From assembly GCA_023391815.1 (NCBI GenBank), contig JAEWAF010000043.1, forward strand, positions 62,001-126,000: DNA of 64,000 nt, in the 5' to 3' direction. The DNA is from Pseudomonadota bacterium (lineage in GTDB: Bacteria > Pseudomonadota > Gammaproteobacteria > Steroidobacterales > Steroidobacteraceae). Shown here piece by piece: positions 23,849-32,262 of the stretch (within the stretch, counting starts at the first letter, position 1; every line of letters begins with the position of its first letter). Both the position numbers and the translations under genes were made by a program. The notes beneath the pieces were generated by a model. That model was not told the origin of the DNA. It made no database searches and was given only the letters and a program-made list of their open reading frames with translations.

Positions 23849-26053
23849 TCAGAAGTCGAACTTGGCGCGCAAGCCATACTGTCTCGGCGCGCCATAGATC
23901 ATACCGCCACGCGCACTGCTCGCATCCTGCAACTGTGCGGAGATGTATTCCTCATCGAACACATTGGTCGCGAACGCCTCGATGCGCAGGTTCTCCATCG
24001 GCGTCAGCGTCACGCGCAAATCCGTGATCGTGCGCGAGGGCACCGTCGTCGCCTGATAGCGGAATGGCGTCGCCAGTTGCTCATCCATGTACGACACCTG
24101 CACCCGCGGCGTCAGCGTCATGCTTCCGATCAGGAACTCATACTGAATGCCCGCATTCGCGGTCATCTCCGGCGCGAACGGCACGATCGAGCCCTCCGGC
24201 ACGAGCCGGTTGCTGTTGGTCTGCGAGTCGGTCAGCAGCGCATCTTCGGTGAACTCGCTCTGTAGCGCGCTCAACCCCAGGTTGAAACCCAATGAGCCGA
24301 ACTGGCCGGTCACCTCGAGCTCCGCACCGTAGATCTCGGCCGGCGCCGCATTCAACGTATTCGGAATCAGTGCCGCCGGGGTACCGACCGGCACCAGCGC
24401 CGAGAGCTGAATGCCATCGTATTCCGAATAGAACACCGCGCCGTTGATACGCAGGCGACCGTCGGCCACCGTCGTCTTCACACCGAGCTCGGCGACTTCG
24501 TTCGTTTCGGGATCGTAGTTCGGCAAGCGCGGATCGAGGTTGATACCGCCGGCCTTGTAGCCGCGCGAGACCGTGCCGTACATCATCACGTCATCGTTCG
24601 CGAAGTATTTCAAACCGACCCGGCCCGTCGTCTCGTTCGAATCCACTTCAGTGGTGCACGGGAAGCAGCCCGGCGGCGGCGCGCCAGGAATCAGGAACCG
24701 GGTGTATTCCTGCTTGTCCTCGGAATGGCGCAAGCCCACGTCCACGGCCCAATGGTCGGTGAAGCGATAGTCCACCTGACCGAAAGCCGAGATCGACTCA
24801 TTGGTCAGCTCGGTATCGATGGTCGAGTTCGACTGCGTGTAGCCGATGGTATTGCGATTGTCGCGATATACCTGCACCGGGCTGGTCTCATCCATATAGA
24901 ACCCACCGACCACCCACTGCAGCGGAGCGTCGCCGCGCGACAGAAAGTTCACTTCGGTCACGAACGTTTCCAATTCCTGATGCGTGTAGCCGATGCGGCC
25001 CGGATACAGATTCGTGTTGGCGGTGTTGGTCGGCAGATTGGCGGGCACGGGCGGCGCGGTCGCCGTGCGATCGCCGTCCGCCTGATCCGTCGTCTCCGCG
25101 TCAAAGTACGACGCGAGCACTCGCAGCTGTGTGTCCGCCGGCAGATCAAACCGGCCTTCCAGCGAGGCGCGATAGCCGTCCTGATCGAGAAACGACAGCG
25201 CATCCTCCTCGATGGTGAATGGCTCGCTGGTCACGAGATCGGCGCGATTCTTGACGGCGTTGTTGTCGGTCTCGCGTTTGAAATATTCGTAACGCAAATC
25301 GAAGGTCGCGCCCTCGACCGGCTGATATCGCACGGCCGCGCGGACCGCCTGATCGGTGCCGCTCCCCGGCTCGGCCGGGCTCGGGCCGATGTTTTCGGTG
25401 AAGCCCCCTCTTTCGTCGTAAACCCCGGCGATGCGCACCGCCAGCGTGTCCGTGATCGGCACGTTCAGCGCGCCCACCGTTCGATACCAATCGTCGCTGC
25501 CGACGGTCTGATCGACGTACCCCGAGAACCCATCGAAACTTGGAGTCGGCGTACGCACATAGATCGCGCCACCGGTGGAGTTCTGACCGGTCAACGTTCC
25601 CTGGGGACCGCGCAACACTTCGATGGACTCGAAGTCGAAGAACGATTGCGCGATGAACTGCTCGTGCGGAATGAAGACACCGTCGATGTAGTACGCCACG
25701 CCAGGATTCGACGTCGGCGCCGACTGGCTGATACCCACGCCGCGAATGTTGATGAAGGTCGAACGATTGTAAGTGTTGATCGCGACACTCGGTGCGACCT
25801 GCTGAATATCGGCTACGTTGTCGACACCTTGGGCGGCGAGCGCATCGGCGGTCAGCACCGTCGCGGATGCTGGCGTGTCCTGCAAGCTGACTTCACGGCG
25901 TTCGGCTGTCACCAGCACCTCTTCGAGCACCGATTGCGTCGGCGCTGTGGCCTGCTGTGCCAGCGCGGCCTTGCTCAAGATCGCGGCCACCACGAACGCC
26001 AATGAAGTCGATCGACGCAGCAACGTGTGCGCCGTTGTGTTAGTGCCTACCAT
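23849..26053 (-). CDS. TonB-dependent outer membrane receptor
   Basis: A 734-residue receptor with a signal peptide (HTLLRRSTSLAFVVAAILSK, cut after AALA), TonB box-like LEEVLVTAERREVSLQ, and plug blocks ATVLTADALAAQGVDNVADI, STFINIRGVGISQSAPTSNP, YYIDGVFIPHEQF and EVLRGPQGTLTGQNSTGGAI. The barrel ends QYGLRAKFDF. I chose ATG 26053, which has a GGGGGG run four bases upstream; further upstream in-frame ATGs have none. It lies downstream of the LysR gene of the hydroxycinnamate operon and upstream of the di-heme cytochrome and OmpA-like genes on the same strand. Uptake of aromatic oligomers, as shown for DdvT of Sphingobium SYK-6, is a reasonable guess from context only. Confidence 0.88.
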   Translation of the reverse strand: MVGTNTTAHTLLRRSTSLAFVVAAILSKAALAQQATAPTQSVLEEVLVTAERREVSLQDTPASATVLTADALAAQGVDNVADIQQVAPSVAINTYNRSTFINIRGVGISQSAPTSNPGVAYYIDGVFIPHEQFIAQSFFDFESIEVLRGPQGTLTGQNSTGGAIYVRTPTPSFDGFSGYVDQTVGSDDWYRTVGALNVPITDTLAVRIAGVYDERGGFTENIGPSPAEPGSGTDQAVRAAVRYQPVEGATFDLRYEYFKRETDNNAVKNRADLVTSEPFTIEEDALSFLDQDGYRASLEGRFDLPADTQLRVLASYFDAETTDQADGDRTATAPPVPANLPTNTANTNLYPGRIGYTHQELETFVTEVNFLSRGDAPLQWVVGGFYMDETSPVQVYRDNRNTIGYTQSNSTIDTELTNESISAFGQVDYRFTDHWAVDVGLRHSEDKQEYTRFLIPGAPPPGCFPCTTEVDSNETTGRVGLKYFANDDVMMYGTVSRGYKAGGINLDPRLPNYDPETNEVAELGVKTTVADGRLRINGAVFYSEYDGIQLSALVPVGTPAALIPNTLNAAPAEIYGAELEVTGQFGSLGFNLGLSALQSEFTEDALLTDSQTNSNRLVPEGSIVPFAPEMTANAGIQYEFLIGSMTLTPRVQVSYMDEQLATPFRYQATTVPSRTITDLRVTLTPMENLRIEAFATNVFDEEYISAQLQDASSARGGMIYGAPRQYGLRAKFDF

Positions 26054-26151
26054 ATTTCCCCCCGGGCAGTGATCCAATCGGCCTGGGGTCGATTCTAGGA
26101 AGCTTGTCCGGCACCCGAGTAACACCGAATTTGACTGATGGCATAAGCCGC

Positions 26152-26168
26152 GCCGATGTCTCATCGGC
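26152..26168 (-). terminator. Hairpin after LysR gene
   Basis: GCCGATG (26152-26158), TCT, CATCGGC (26162-26168) form a perfect 7-bp stem with a 3-base loop, 15-31 bases after the LysR stop on the minus strand. There is no T run, so it may only partly stop transcription or protect the 3' end before the receptor gene. Confidence 0.35.
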
Positions 26169-26182
26169 CCCACAGCCGGCGG

Positions 26183-27109
26183 CTAATGCGCCGCTTGTCG
26201 CTCGATTTTTTGCGGCTCTTCCACCCGCACGTCGGCGGCGATTTCGCGCAACACGTCATAAACGAACTGCGCCGGCCGCGATAAAGCCGGCGTGCGTCGA
26301 TGTGACAGAAACATCGGACGCATCGGAGACACCTGGCCGAGCGGGCGACACTTCACGGTGCCGGCCTCGAGATCGGCCTTCACGGCATCGGACACCATCG
26401 CAGCCACCCCCAGACCGCGCCTGACGGTCTCGATCACGTTTTGCAACGAATCGAGCTCGACGACCACGTAGGGCGACAGACTGGCAGCCGCGAACACACC
26501 ATCGACCACCGCACGAATCGAGTGCGGACGACGCGGCACGATCCAAGGCAGCGCCGCCAGGTCTTCCAACGGCGCATCGTTCGCGATGCTCCAGCTCGCC
26601 GGATACATCAGCATGAGCGGATCGCTCAGCAATTCCTCGCCGACGATGAGCTCGTTGTCGGGACGCGTCGGTGAGATGGACAGCTCGATACGCCCATTGA
26701 TGAGTAGCTCATGCAATACGGCGCTGCCCTCCTCGCGAATCTGCAGATGCATTTCCGGATGCTGACTGCACACTTTCTCGATCAGCGGTAACGCAAAGCG
26801 CGGCACCATGGTCGGCGACATGCCCAGATTCACCGCGCCGGACAATGGCTGCATCTCACGATGAACTGCCACGCGCATGTCGTCGACCTGACGAAGGATG
26901 GTCTGCGCGTGTGCGTACAGAATCTTGCCGGCGGGCGTCGGCGTCACACCCGAGACCGAGCGATCGAGCAATTTCACCTTGAGCTCGTTCTCCAGCACGG
27001 CGAGTTGCTGGCTCAGCGCCGGCTGGGCGATGCCGGTGACAGCGGCGGCGCGAGTGATGCTGCCACTATCGACGATCTGCACGAAGTACTTCAGGCGCCG
27101 GCTATCCAC
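26183..27109 (-). CDS. LysR-family transcriptional regulator
   Basis: A 308-residue LysR regulator. The helix-turn-helix is at residues about 1-60: RRLKYFVQIVDSGSITRAAA then PALSQQLAVLENELKVKLLD and the wing VTPTPAGKILYAHAQTI. The C-terminal part is the two-lobed effector domain (PLSGAVNLGMSPTMVPRFAL, LSISPTRPDNELIVGEELLS). The GTG at 27109 is the start: AAAGGAGG is seven bases upstream and it overlaps the MFS gene end by eight bases, so it is the last gene of the hydroxycinnamate operon. It probably senses a pathway acid. Confidence 0.88.
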   Translation of the reverse strand: MDSRRLKYFVQIVDSGSITRAAAVTGIAQPALSQQLAVLENELKVKLLDRSVSGVTPTPAGKILYAHAQTILRQVDDMRVAVHREMQPLSGAVNLGMSPTMVPRFALPLIEKVCSQHPEMHLQIREEGSAVLHELLINGRIELSISPTRPDNELIVGEELLSDPLMLMYPASWSIANDAPLEDLAALPWIVPRRPHSIRAVVDGVFAAASLSPYVVVELDSLQNVIETVRRGLGVAAMVSDAVKADLEAGTVKCRPLGQVSPMRPMFLSHRRTPALSRPAQFVYDVLREIAADVRVEEPQKIERQAAH

Positions 27110-28388
27110 TGATCGCCCTCCTTTCGCTGAACCGCAACGACGCGAGCAGCAGCGTGCCCGCGCCCATAACCGCCGCGACAAACCAGATCGGCGCCGAGAA
27201 AGACTCGCTCTGCGCGCGGATGATGCCGATCGCGTAAGGCCCGGCGAGACTGCCGATGTTGCCCACGAGATTGATCAGCGTGATCCCCGCGGCAGCGGAC
27301 GCTCGATGAAAGAAGGAGGTCGGGATGGACCAGAACACGCCCTGCGCGCCGCCCAGCCCCACGCCGCCGATGAACAGCAGCAGCAATGACCATGCACTCG
27401 GCGGGATCGCCGACGCCAGCAGGAGCGCGACCATTCCCATCGCGAGCGCGACGCCGAGATGACGATAGCGCTCCTGGGTTTTGTCCGAGTGCCAGGAGTT
27501 CGCGATCATCCCAAGCGCGACGCCCACCCACGGCAATGCTGCGAGCACACCGACGGCGAGCGGGCTCAGCGATGACATCTCTTTGATGACTTGGGGCAGC
27601 CAGAACATGATGCCGTTCGCGCCGATCAGTGTCGTGCACCACACGCCTGCCGCCAACCACGCGCGCGGGTCGATCAGCGCCGTCTTGATAGAAGATTGCT
27701 CCGGCAGCTGCAATTCCCTCTGCTCCTCCGCGAGCGCATTCGCGATCCAGTCCTTCTCCGAGTCGCTCAACCAGCGCGCATCGGACGGCTTGTCGACAAA
27801 CATGAAATACGCCACCAGCGCCATGGCCACGGTCGCCAGGCCTTCGATCAGCAACATCCAGCGCCAGCCCGGCAGCCCCAAGGGATTGCTCACGCCCATC
27901 AACCAGCCGCACAACGGGCCGCCGACAATCACGGACGCGGGAATGGCGAGCATGGTGACCGCGATGGAGTTCGCTCGATAGCGCTTCGGCATCCAACCGC
28001 TGCAGTAATAAACGATGCCGGGCGCGAAGCCCGACTCGGCGCATCCCAACAGGAATCGCAGCACGTACAGTTCTTCGACGCTGCGAACGAAGGCCATCAT
28101 GGCGGCGACCGCGCCCCAGAGGCCGACGCAGCCCGCGATCCATCGACGCGCCCCGACGCGGGTGAGCACCCACGTGCTCGGGAATTGAAACAACAGATAG
28201 CCGACGAAGAATATGCCGACCGCGAGCCCGTAGCCGTGCGGATCGATGCCCAGGTCGGCGTTCATCTGCAGGGCCGCGAAACTGATGTTCACGCGGTCGA
28301 GCGAGCTCAATACGATCAACAACACGATGGGCGCGAGGACGCGCCCCTGGAACTTGCCACGGGCCGAGCGTTCGGCCGTGGGGCTCAT
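27102..28388 (-). CDS. MFS transporter, ACS (anion/phthalate permease-like) family
   Basis: A 428-residue inner membrane carrier with about 12 helices. The opening LIVLSSLDRVNISFAALQMN is the hallmark of the anion:cation symporter family (D-R-x-N), followed by FFVGYLLFQFPSTWVLTRVG and RFLLGCAESGFAPGIVYY. Family members import phthalate, glucarate and hydroxybenzoates. ATGA overlap with the MetE-like gene and an eight-base overlap with the LysR gene place it firmly in the operon, so a hydroxycinnamate or hydroxybenzoate is the likely cargo. Confidence 0.88.
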   Translation of the reverse strand: MSPTAERSARGKFQGRVLAPIVLLIVLSSLDRVNISFAALQMNADLGIDPHGYGLAVGIFFVGYLLFQFPSTWVLTRVGARRWIAGCVGLWGAVAAMMAFVRSVEELYVLRFLLGCAESGFAPGIVYYCSGWMPKRYRANSIAVTMLAIPASVIVGGPLCGWLMGVSNPLGLPGWRWMLLIEGLATVAMALVAYFMFVDKPSDARWLSDSEKDWIANALAEEQRELQLPEQSSIKTALIDPRAWLAAGVWCTTLIGANGIMFWLPQVIKEMSSLSPLAVGVLAALPWVGVALGMIANSWHSDKTQERYRHLGVALAMGMVALLLASAIPPSAWSLLLLFIGGVGLGGAQGVFWSIPTSFFHRASAAAGITLINLVGNIGSLAGPYAIGIIRAQSESFSAPIWFVAAVMGAGTLLLASLRFSERRAISG

Positions 28389-29497
28389 CCCCAGACCTCA
28401 CGCGCTGTCTCGACGATCAATCGCAGCTTGGCGATCTCATCGTCGATGGTCAGCTCGTTACCCTCCTCCGTGGATGAGAATCCGCACTGCGGGCTCAGGC
28501 ACAGCTGCTCCAATGGAATGAAGCGCGCCGCCTGCTCGATGCGACGTTTCAAATCGTCCTTGCGCTCCAGCTGCGGACGTTTGGTCGTCACCAGGCCCAG
28601 CACCACGAACTTGCCTTTGGGCACGTAGCGCAACGGCTCGAAGCCACCGGAGCGTTCGTCATCGTACTCCAGGAAGAAACCATCGACGTTCAGCTCGTTG
28701 AACAACGCGTCGGCGACATGATCGTAGCCGCCCGACGCGGCCCACCCCGAGCGGAAGTTGCCTCGACACAGATGCGTGCACACGCGCATGCCGGCCGGCT
28801 TCTTCGACAGGGCGCGATTGATGTTCTTGATATAAACCCGATGCTGCGCGTCCGGATCGCCGCCGATGCTCTTCACGTAGTCGCGCTGCGCGGGATCGTT
28901 CAGATACGCGAGGCTCGTGTCATCGAGCTGCAAATACGTGCAGCCTCGCTTGCCCAATTCCGCCAGCTCGTCCGCATAAGCCGCGCCGAGGTCGGTCCAG
29001 AACTCATCCATGTCCGGATACGCGCTCGAGTCGACGGCCGCCCGGCCGCCACGATAATGAATCATGCTGGGAGAAGGGATCGTCAGCTTCGGCGTGCCGC
29101 GAGTCACGACACTTCGCAGGAACTCGAAATGATCGCCGAAGATGCATTTGTCGAGCCGCACCTTCTCGACCACACGCAAGCCCGAGGGCGTGAAGTCGAC
29201 ATCGCCGTGGTCCGTATGAAAATGCACCGTGATATTGCTATCGACTTTGCGCACGCCGCCGAGCTGGTACAAGAAGTCCATATGCCAGGAGGAGCGCCGG
29301 AACTCGCCGTCGGTGATGCCTTGCAGGCCGATGTCTTCCTGCATCTTGACGACCGTTCGGATCGCGGCGTCTTCGACCCGCTTCAGCGCGGCGGCGTCGA
29401 TCTCGCCGCGCTTGAATTGCAGTCGGGCCTCGCGCAGTTCCTTCGGGCGCAGCAGGCTGCCGACATGGTCGGCTCGAAATGGTGGTTGAGTGTTCAT
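28385..29497 (-). CDS. MetE-like (cobalamin-independent methionine synthase C-terminal type) protein
   Basis: A 370-residue single-domain protein of the UROD/MetE superfamily, about half of a real MetE (about 750). FRADHVGSLLRP at the N-terminus, GLQGITDGEFRRSSWHMDFL, THLCRGNFRSG, FFLEYDDERSGGFEPLRYVP and LSPQCGFSS carry the zinc ligands His/Cys, Glu and Cys expected for thiol methyl transfer. YxjG/YxjH-type proteins have this layout. In an operon with a feruloyl-CoA-type ligase it may deal with methyl groups freed from methoxy-aromatics (methyl-tetrahydrofolate recycling), but this is inference. AAGGGGG precedes ATG 29497; 41 bases separate it from the ligase gene. Confidence 0.8.
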   Translation of the reverse strand: MNTQPPFRADHVGSLLRPKELREARLQFKRGEIDAAALKRVEDAAIRTVVKMQEDIGLQGITDGEFRRSSWHMDFLYQLGGVRKVDSNITVHFHTDHGDVDFTPSGLRVVEKVRLDKCIFGDHFEFLRSVVTRGTPKLTIPSPSMIHYRGGRAAVDSSAYPDMDEFWTDLGAAYADELAELGKRGCTYLQLDDTSLAYLNDPAQRDYVKSIGGDPDAQHRVYIKNINRALSKKPAGMRVCTHLCRGNFRSGWAASGGYDHVADALFNELNVDGFFLEYDDERSGGFEPLRYVPKGKFVVLGLVTTKRPQLERKDDLKRRIEQAARFIPLEQLCLSPQCGFSSTEEGNELTIDDEIAKLRLIVETAREVWG

Positions 29498-29538
29498 CGA
29501 TCCCCCTTTTCACTCCCAACGCTATCAATCCAGCGGCA

Positions 29539-31386
29539 TCATTCGATCCGCACTACTCGTGGCGGCGGTTCGGCCGCATACAACGCATCCACGCAAGCTG
29601 CGCGATGACTCAGCACCGCGCGCTGATTGATCGATCCTTTATCGGTGATTTCGCCCTTGTCGAGCGACGGTGGCGTCGGCAACACGACTGCTCTGCGCAC
29701 GCAACGAGTGCTCGCTGGATTGTGCCTGGCATGCGCAATGAGCCGTTGTTGAATCGCCGTCAACAACTCGCGATCCGCAACGATCGCGTCGTAGGTGATC
29801 GTCGCGTTCGAGCCCAGCACCTGCGCACAGCCGCGCAGGTCAGGAATGATCAAGATCGCGAGATATTCGGCATTGAGCCCGGCGATCACCACGTCTTGCG
29901 CCATCGGCGACAGCGCGGCGATCAACTCCGCTCGCAACGGGCCGACGCTGACCCAGGTGCCGTTAGAAAGCTTGAAGTCCTCGCCGATGCGACCGTCGAA
30001 CGCCAGGCCGCGCGTGGGGTCGCTGTCATCGAGCAAGCGGACTGCATCGCCGAGCCGATAGAACTGCTCTTCATCGAAGGCCGCCGCCGTCAGCTCCGGT
30101 TGACGCCAGTATCCGGGCGTCACATTCGGCCCCCGCACTCGCAGCTCGAGCTTCTCCGCGACCGGCGCAAGCTTCACGAGATTGCCTTTCGCGGGCAGGC
30201 CGATGAGACCGGCGCGCCCCGCTGCTGGCGTCGTGAACGTAACGGAGGGTCCCGTCTCCGTCGCGCCCAAGCCGGCGAGCATCGGAATGCGCTCACCGAC
30301 TTCCTTCAGTGCCGCTTCATCCAACGCATCCCACGTGTGCTGAGCCAGCGCCGCGCCACCGAAGAAATACGCGCGCAGCCGGCTGTAGAAGTTGCGGCGA
30401 AGCTGGCTATCCGCGTTCAAGTGATGCGCCAGCATTTCGAAGCCCTTCGGCACGTTGAAATACACCGTCGGCGCGATCTCGCGCAGATTGCGCAGCGTTT
30501 CTTGAACGCCAGCCGGGGTCGGCTTGCCATCATCGATATACAGCGAGCCGCCGTTCGTGAGCACCAGCCCGACGTTGTGACTGCCACCGAAGGTGTGATT
30601 CCACGGCAGCCAGTCGACCAGCACCGGCGGCTCGTCGACCAGGAACGGCATCGGCTGTCTGAGCATGTGCGCGTTACTGCACAACATGCGATTGGTCGTA
30701 ATCACCGCCTTGGGCTGGCCGGTCGAGCCCGAGGTCAGCAGGAACTTCGCGATGGTGTCAGCGTTCGTGCGCGCGTGGACCGCATCCAATGCGACATCGG
30801 GCTCTGCTTCCAGCGCTGCGAGCGAGGTCACCGTGCGTCCGGCAGTATCGGCATCGCCGACGATCTCCATGGAGTGCTCGATAGTTTGCAGCGCTCGGGC
30901 AAACGCGGGCGTATCGAAGGCAGCCACGAGGCCCGGCGTGAGCAGATCCAACACGTAGCGCAGCTTCTGCAAATCGGTGGAGACCTGCGAATACGAGGGC
31001 GACACCGGGCAATAAGGAATGCCCGCCCACATCGCTCCGAATGCGAGCGTCAGATGCTCGATGCTGTTGCCCGAGAGAATTGCGATAGGCCGCTCGGCCG
31101 AGAGATCCCGGGTCAACAAGCCCGCAGCGATCCGCCGCACGCGAGCGAGCATTTGTTGATAAGTGACGGTGTGCCATTCGCCGCCCGCCACTCTTCGAGC
31201 GACCAGCACGCGTTGTGGCGCGAGCTTCGCCCAGTGCTCGAGAGAGTCCATCAGCCGCTCGGGAAATGCCGAGAGCGCCTCCATCGGGCGCAGATACAAC
31301 GTGCCGTCGACGCGACGTTCCACTTCCACGTGGAATGGATCCGCCGTCCAGGAGCGTTGTCTCGGCAAGGATTCCGTTTGCAGCAC
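29539..31386 (-). CDS. fcs: Hydroxycinnamoyl-CoA (feruloyl-CoA) synthase type AMP-dependent ligase
   Basis: A 615-residue acyl-adenylate ligase. The P-loop motif LLTSGSTGQPKAVIT is at 217-230, VDWLPWNHTFGGSHN is the A4/A5 region typical of feruloyl-CoA synthases, LAGLGATETGPSV is the adenine motif and YRLGDAV..GLAFDGR is the YxxGD/hinge block; LDKGEITDKGSINQRAVL carries the C-terminal lysine. Length and motifs fit the long feruloyl-CoA synthase group (about 610-630). It would activate p-coumarate, ferulate or caffeate with ATP and CoA. Start is GTG 31386, 12 bases after the amidohydrolase stop. The neighbours (hydratase/dehydrogenase fusion, amidohydrolase, pobA and lig genes) agree with this role. 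Confidence 0.85.
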   Translation of the reverse strand: MLQTESLPRQRSWTADPFHVEVERRVDGTLYLRPMEALSAFPERLMDSLEHWAKLAPQRVLVARRVAGGEWHTVTYQQMLARVRRIAAGLLTRDLSAERPIAILSGNSIEHLTLAFGAMWAGIPYCPVSPSYSQVSTDLQKLRYVLDLLTPGLVAAFDTPAFARALQTIEHSMEIVGDADTAGRTVTSLAALEAEPDVALDAVHARTNADTIAKFLLTSGSTGQPKAVITTNRMLCSNAHMLRQPMPFLVDEPPVLVDWLPWNHTFGGSHNVGLVLTNGGSLYIDDGKPTPAGVQETLRNLREIAPTVYFNVPKGFEMLAHHLNADSQLRRNFYSRLRAYFFGGAALAQHTWDALDEAALKEVGERIPMLAGLGATETGPSVTFTTPAAGRAGLIGLPAKGNLVKLAPVAEKLELRVRGPNVTPGYWRQPELTAAAFDEEQFYRLGDAVRLLDDSDPTRGLAFDGRIGEDFKLSNGTWVSVGPLRAELIAALSPMAQDVVIAGLNAEYLAILIIPDLRGCAQVLGSNATITYDAIVADRELLTAIQQRLIAHARHNPASTRCVRRAVVLPTPPSLDKGEITDKGSINQRAVLSHRAACVDALYAAEPPPRVVRIE

Positions 31387-31398
31387 TTGCGTATCCGA

Positions 31399-32262
31399 CT
31401 ACGCCAGTTTCAGAGCGCGGATCGCGTTCTGCTTCAAGATCAGCTCGTGCACTTCGGGTTTGAAGCCCGCCTCCTTGAAATCCTTGATCCAGCGATCCGG
31501 GCTGATCAAGGGATAGTCCGAGCCGAACAGCATCTTGGTCTTCAGCTGCGAGTTCGCATATTGAACCAGCTGCGGCGGGAAGTACTTCGGCGACCAGCCC
31601 GACAGGTCGATGTAAACATTCGGCTTGTGCAGGCACACGGACAGCGCCTCGTCCTGCCAGGGCCACGACGGGTGCGCGATGATGACCGTCATGTCCGGAA
31701 AATCCGCGGCGACATCGTCGAGATGCATGGGATTGGAGTATTTCAGCCGCAACCCGCCGCCGCCCGGCATGCCGGTGCCCATGCCCGAGTGACCGCTGTG
31801 AAAAATCGCGGGCAATCGATGTTCGGCGATGACTTCGTAGAGCTGATACGCGAGCCGATCGTTCGGGAAGAAGCCCTGCAAGGTCGGATGAAACTTGAAG
31901 CCCTTGATGACGCCGCCCTCGATCAGCGCCCGCGCTTCGCGCACGCCCATCTTGCCCTTGTGCGGATCGATGCTGGCGAAGGCCATCATGATGTCGCTGT
32001 TCTCGCGCGCAGCATCCGCCACTTCCTCGTTGGGAATGCGTTTAGCGCCGATCTGGAATTCCGAGTCGACGGTGAACATCACCAGACCGATCTTGCGCTC
32101 ACGGTAGTACGCGATGGTCTCGTGGATGTTCGGTCGCTTGCCCGCCTTGAAATACTTGGCAGACGCTTCTTCGAAGGGCTTCCATGCTTCGTCCGGCTCC
32201 TGCCGGCACGACACTTCGGCGTGCGTGTGCACGTCGATGGCAATCAGCTCGTCGATGTTCAT
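31399..32262 (-). CDS. Amidohydrolase-2 family metal-dependent hydrolase
   Basis: A 287-residue TIM-barrel hydrolase. The metal motif IDVHTHAE is at residues about 9-16; later GFKFHPTLQGFFPND, PAIFHSGHSG, VIIAHPSWPWQDEAL and LFGSDYPLISPDRWI supply the other His and Asp ligands of the amidohydrolase-2/ACMSD group. Start ATG 32262 overlaps the stop of the hydratase/dehydrogenase fusion (ATGA). In Rhodococcus RHA1 the cou cluster and in Corynebacterium the phd cluster an amidohydrolase accompanies hydroxycinnamoyl-CoA ligase and hydratase/dehydrogenase genes and finishes side-chain removal to hydroxybenzoate; that role would fit here, but is inferred from gene order. Confidence 0.82.
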   Translation of the reverse strand: MNIDELIAIDVHTHAEVSCRQEPDEAWKPFEEASAKYFKAGKRPNIHETIAYYRERKIGLVMFTVDSEFQIGAKRIPNEEVADAARENSDIMMAFASIDPHKGKMGVREARALIEGGVIKGFKFHPTLQGFFPNDRLAYQLYEVIAEHRLPAIFHSGHSGMGTGMPGGGGLRLKYSNPMHLDDVAADFPDMTVIIAHPSWPWQDEALSVCLHKPNVYIDLSGWSPKYFPPQLVQYANSQLKTKMLFGSDYPLISPDRWIKDFKEAGFKPEVHELILKQNAIRALKLA

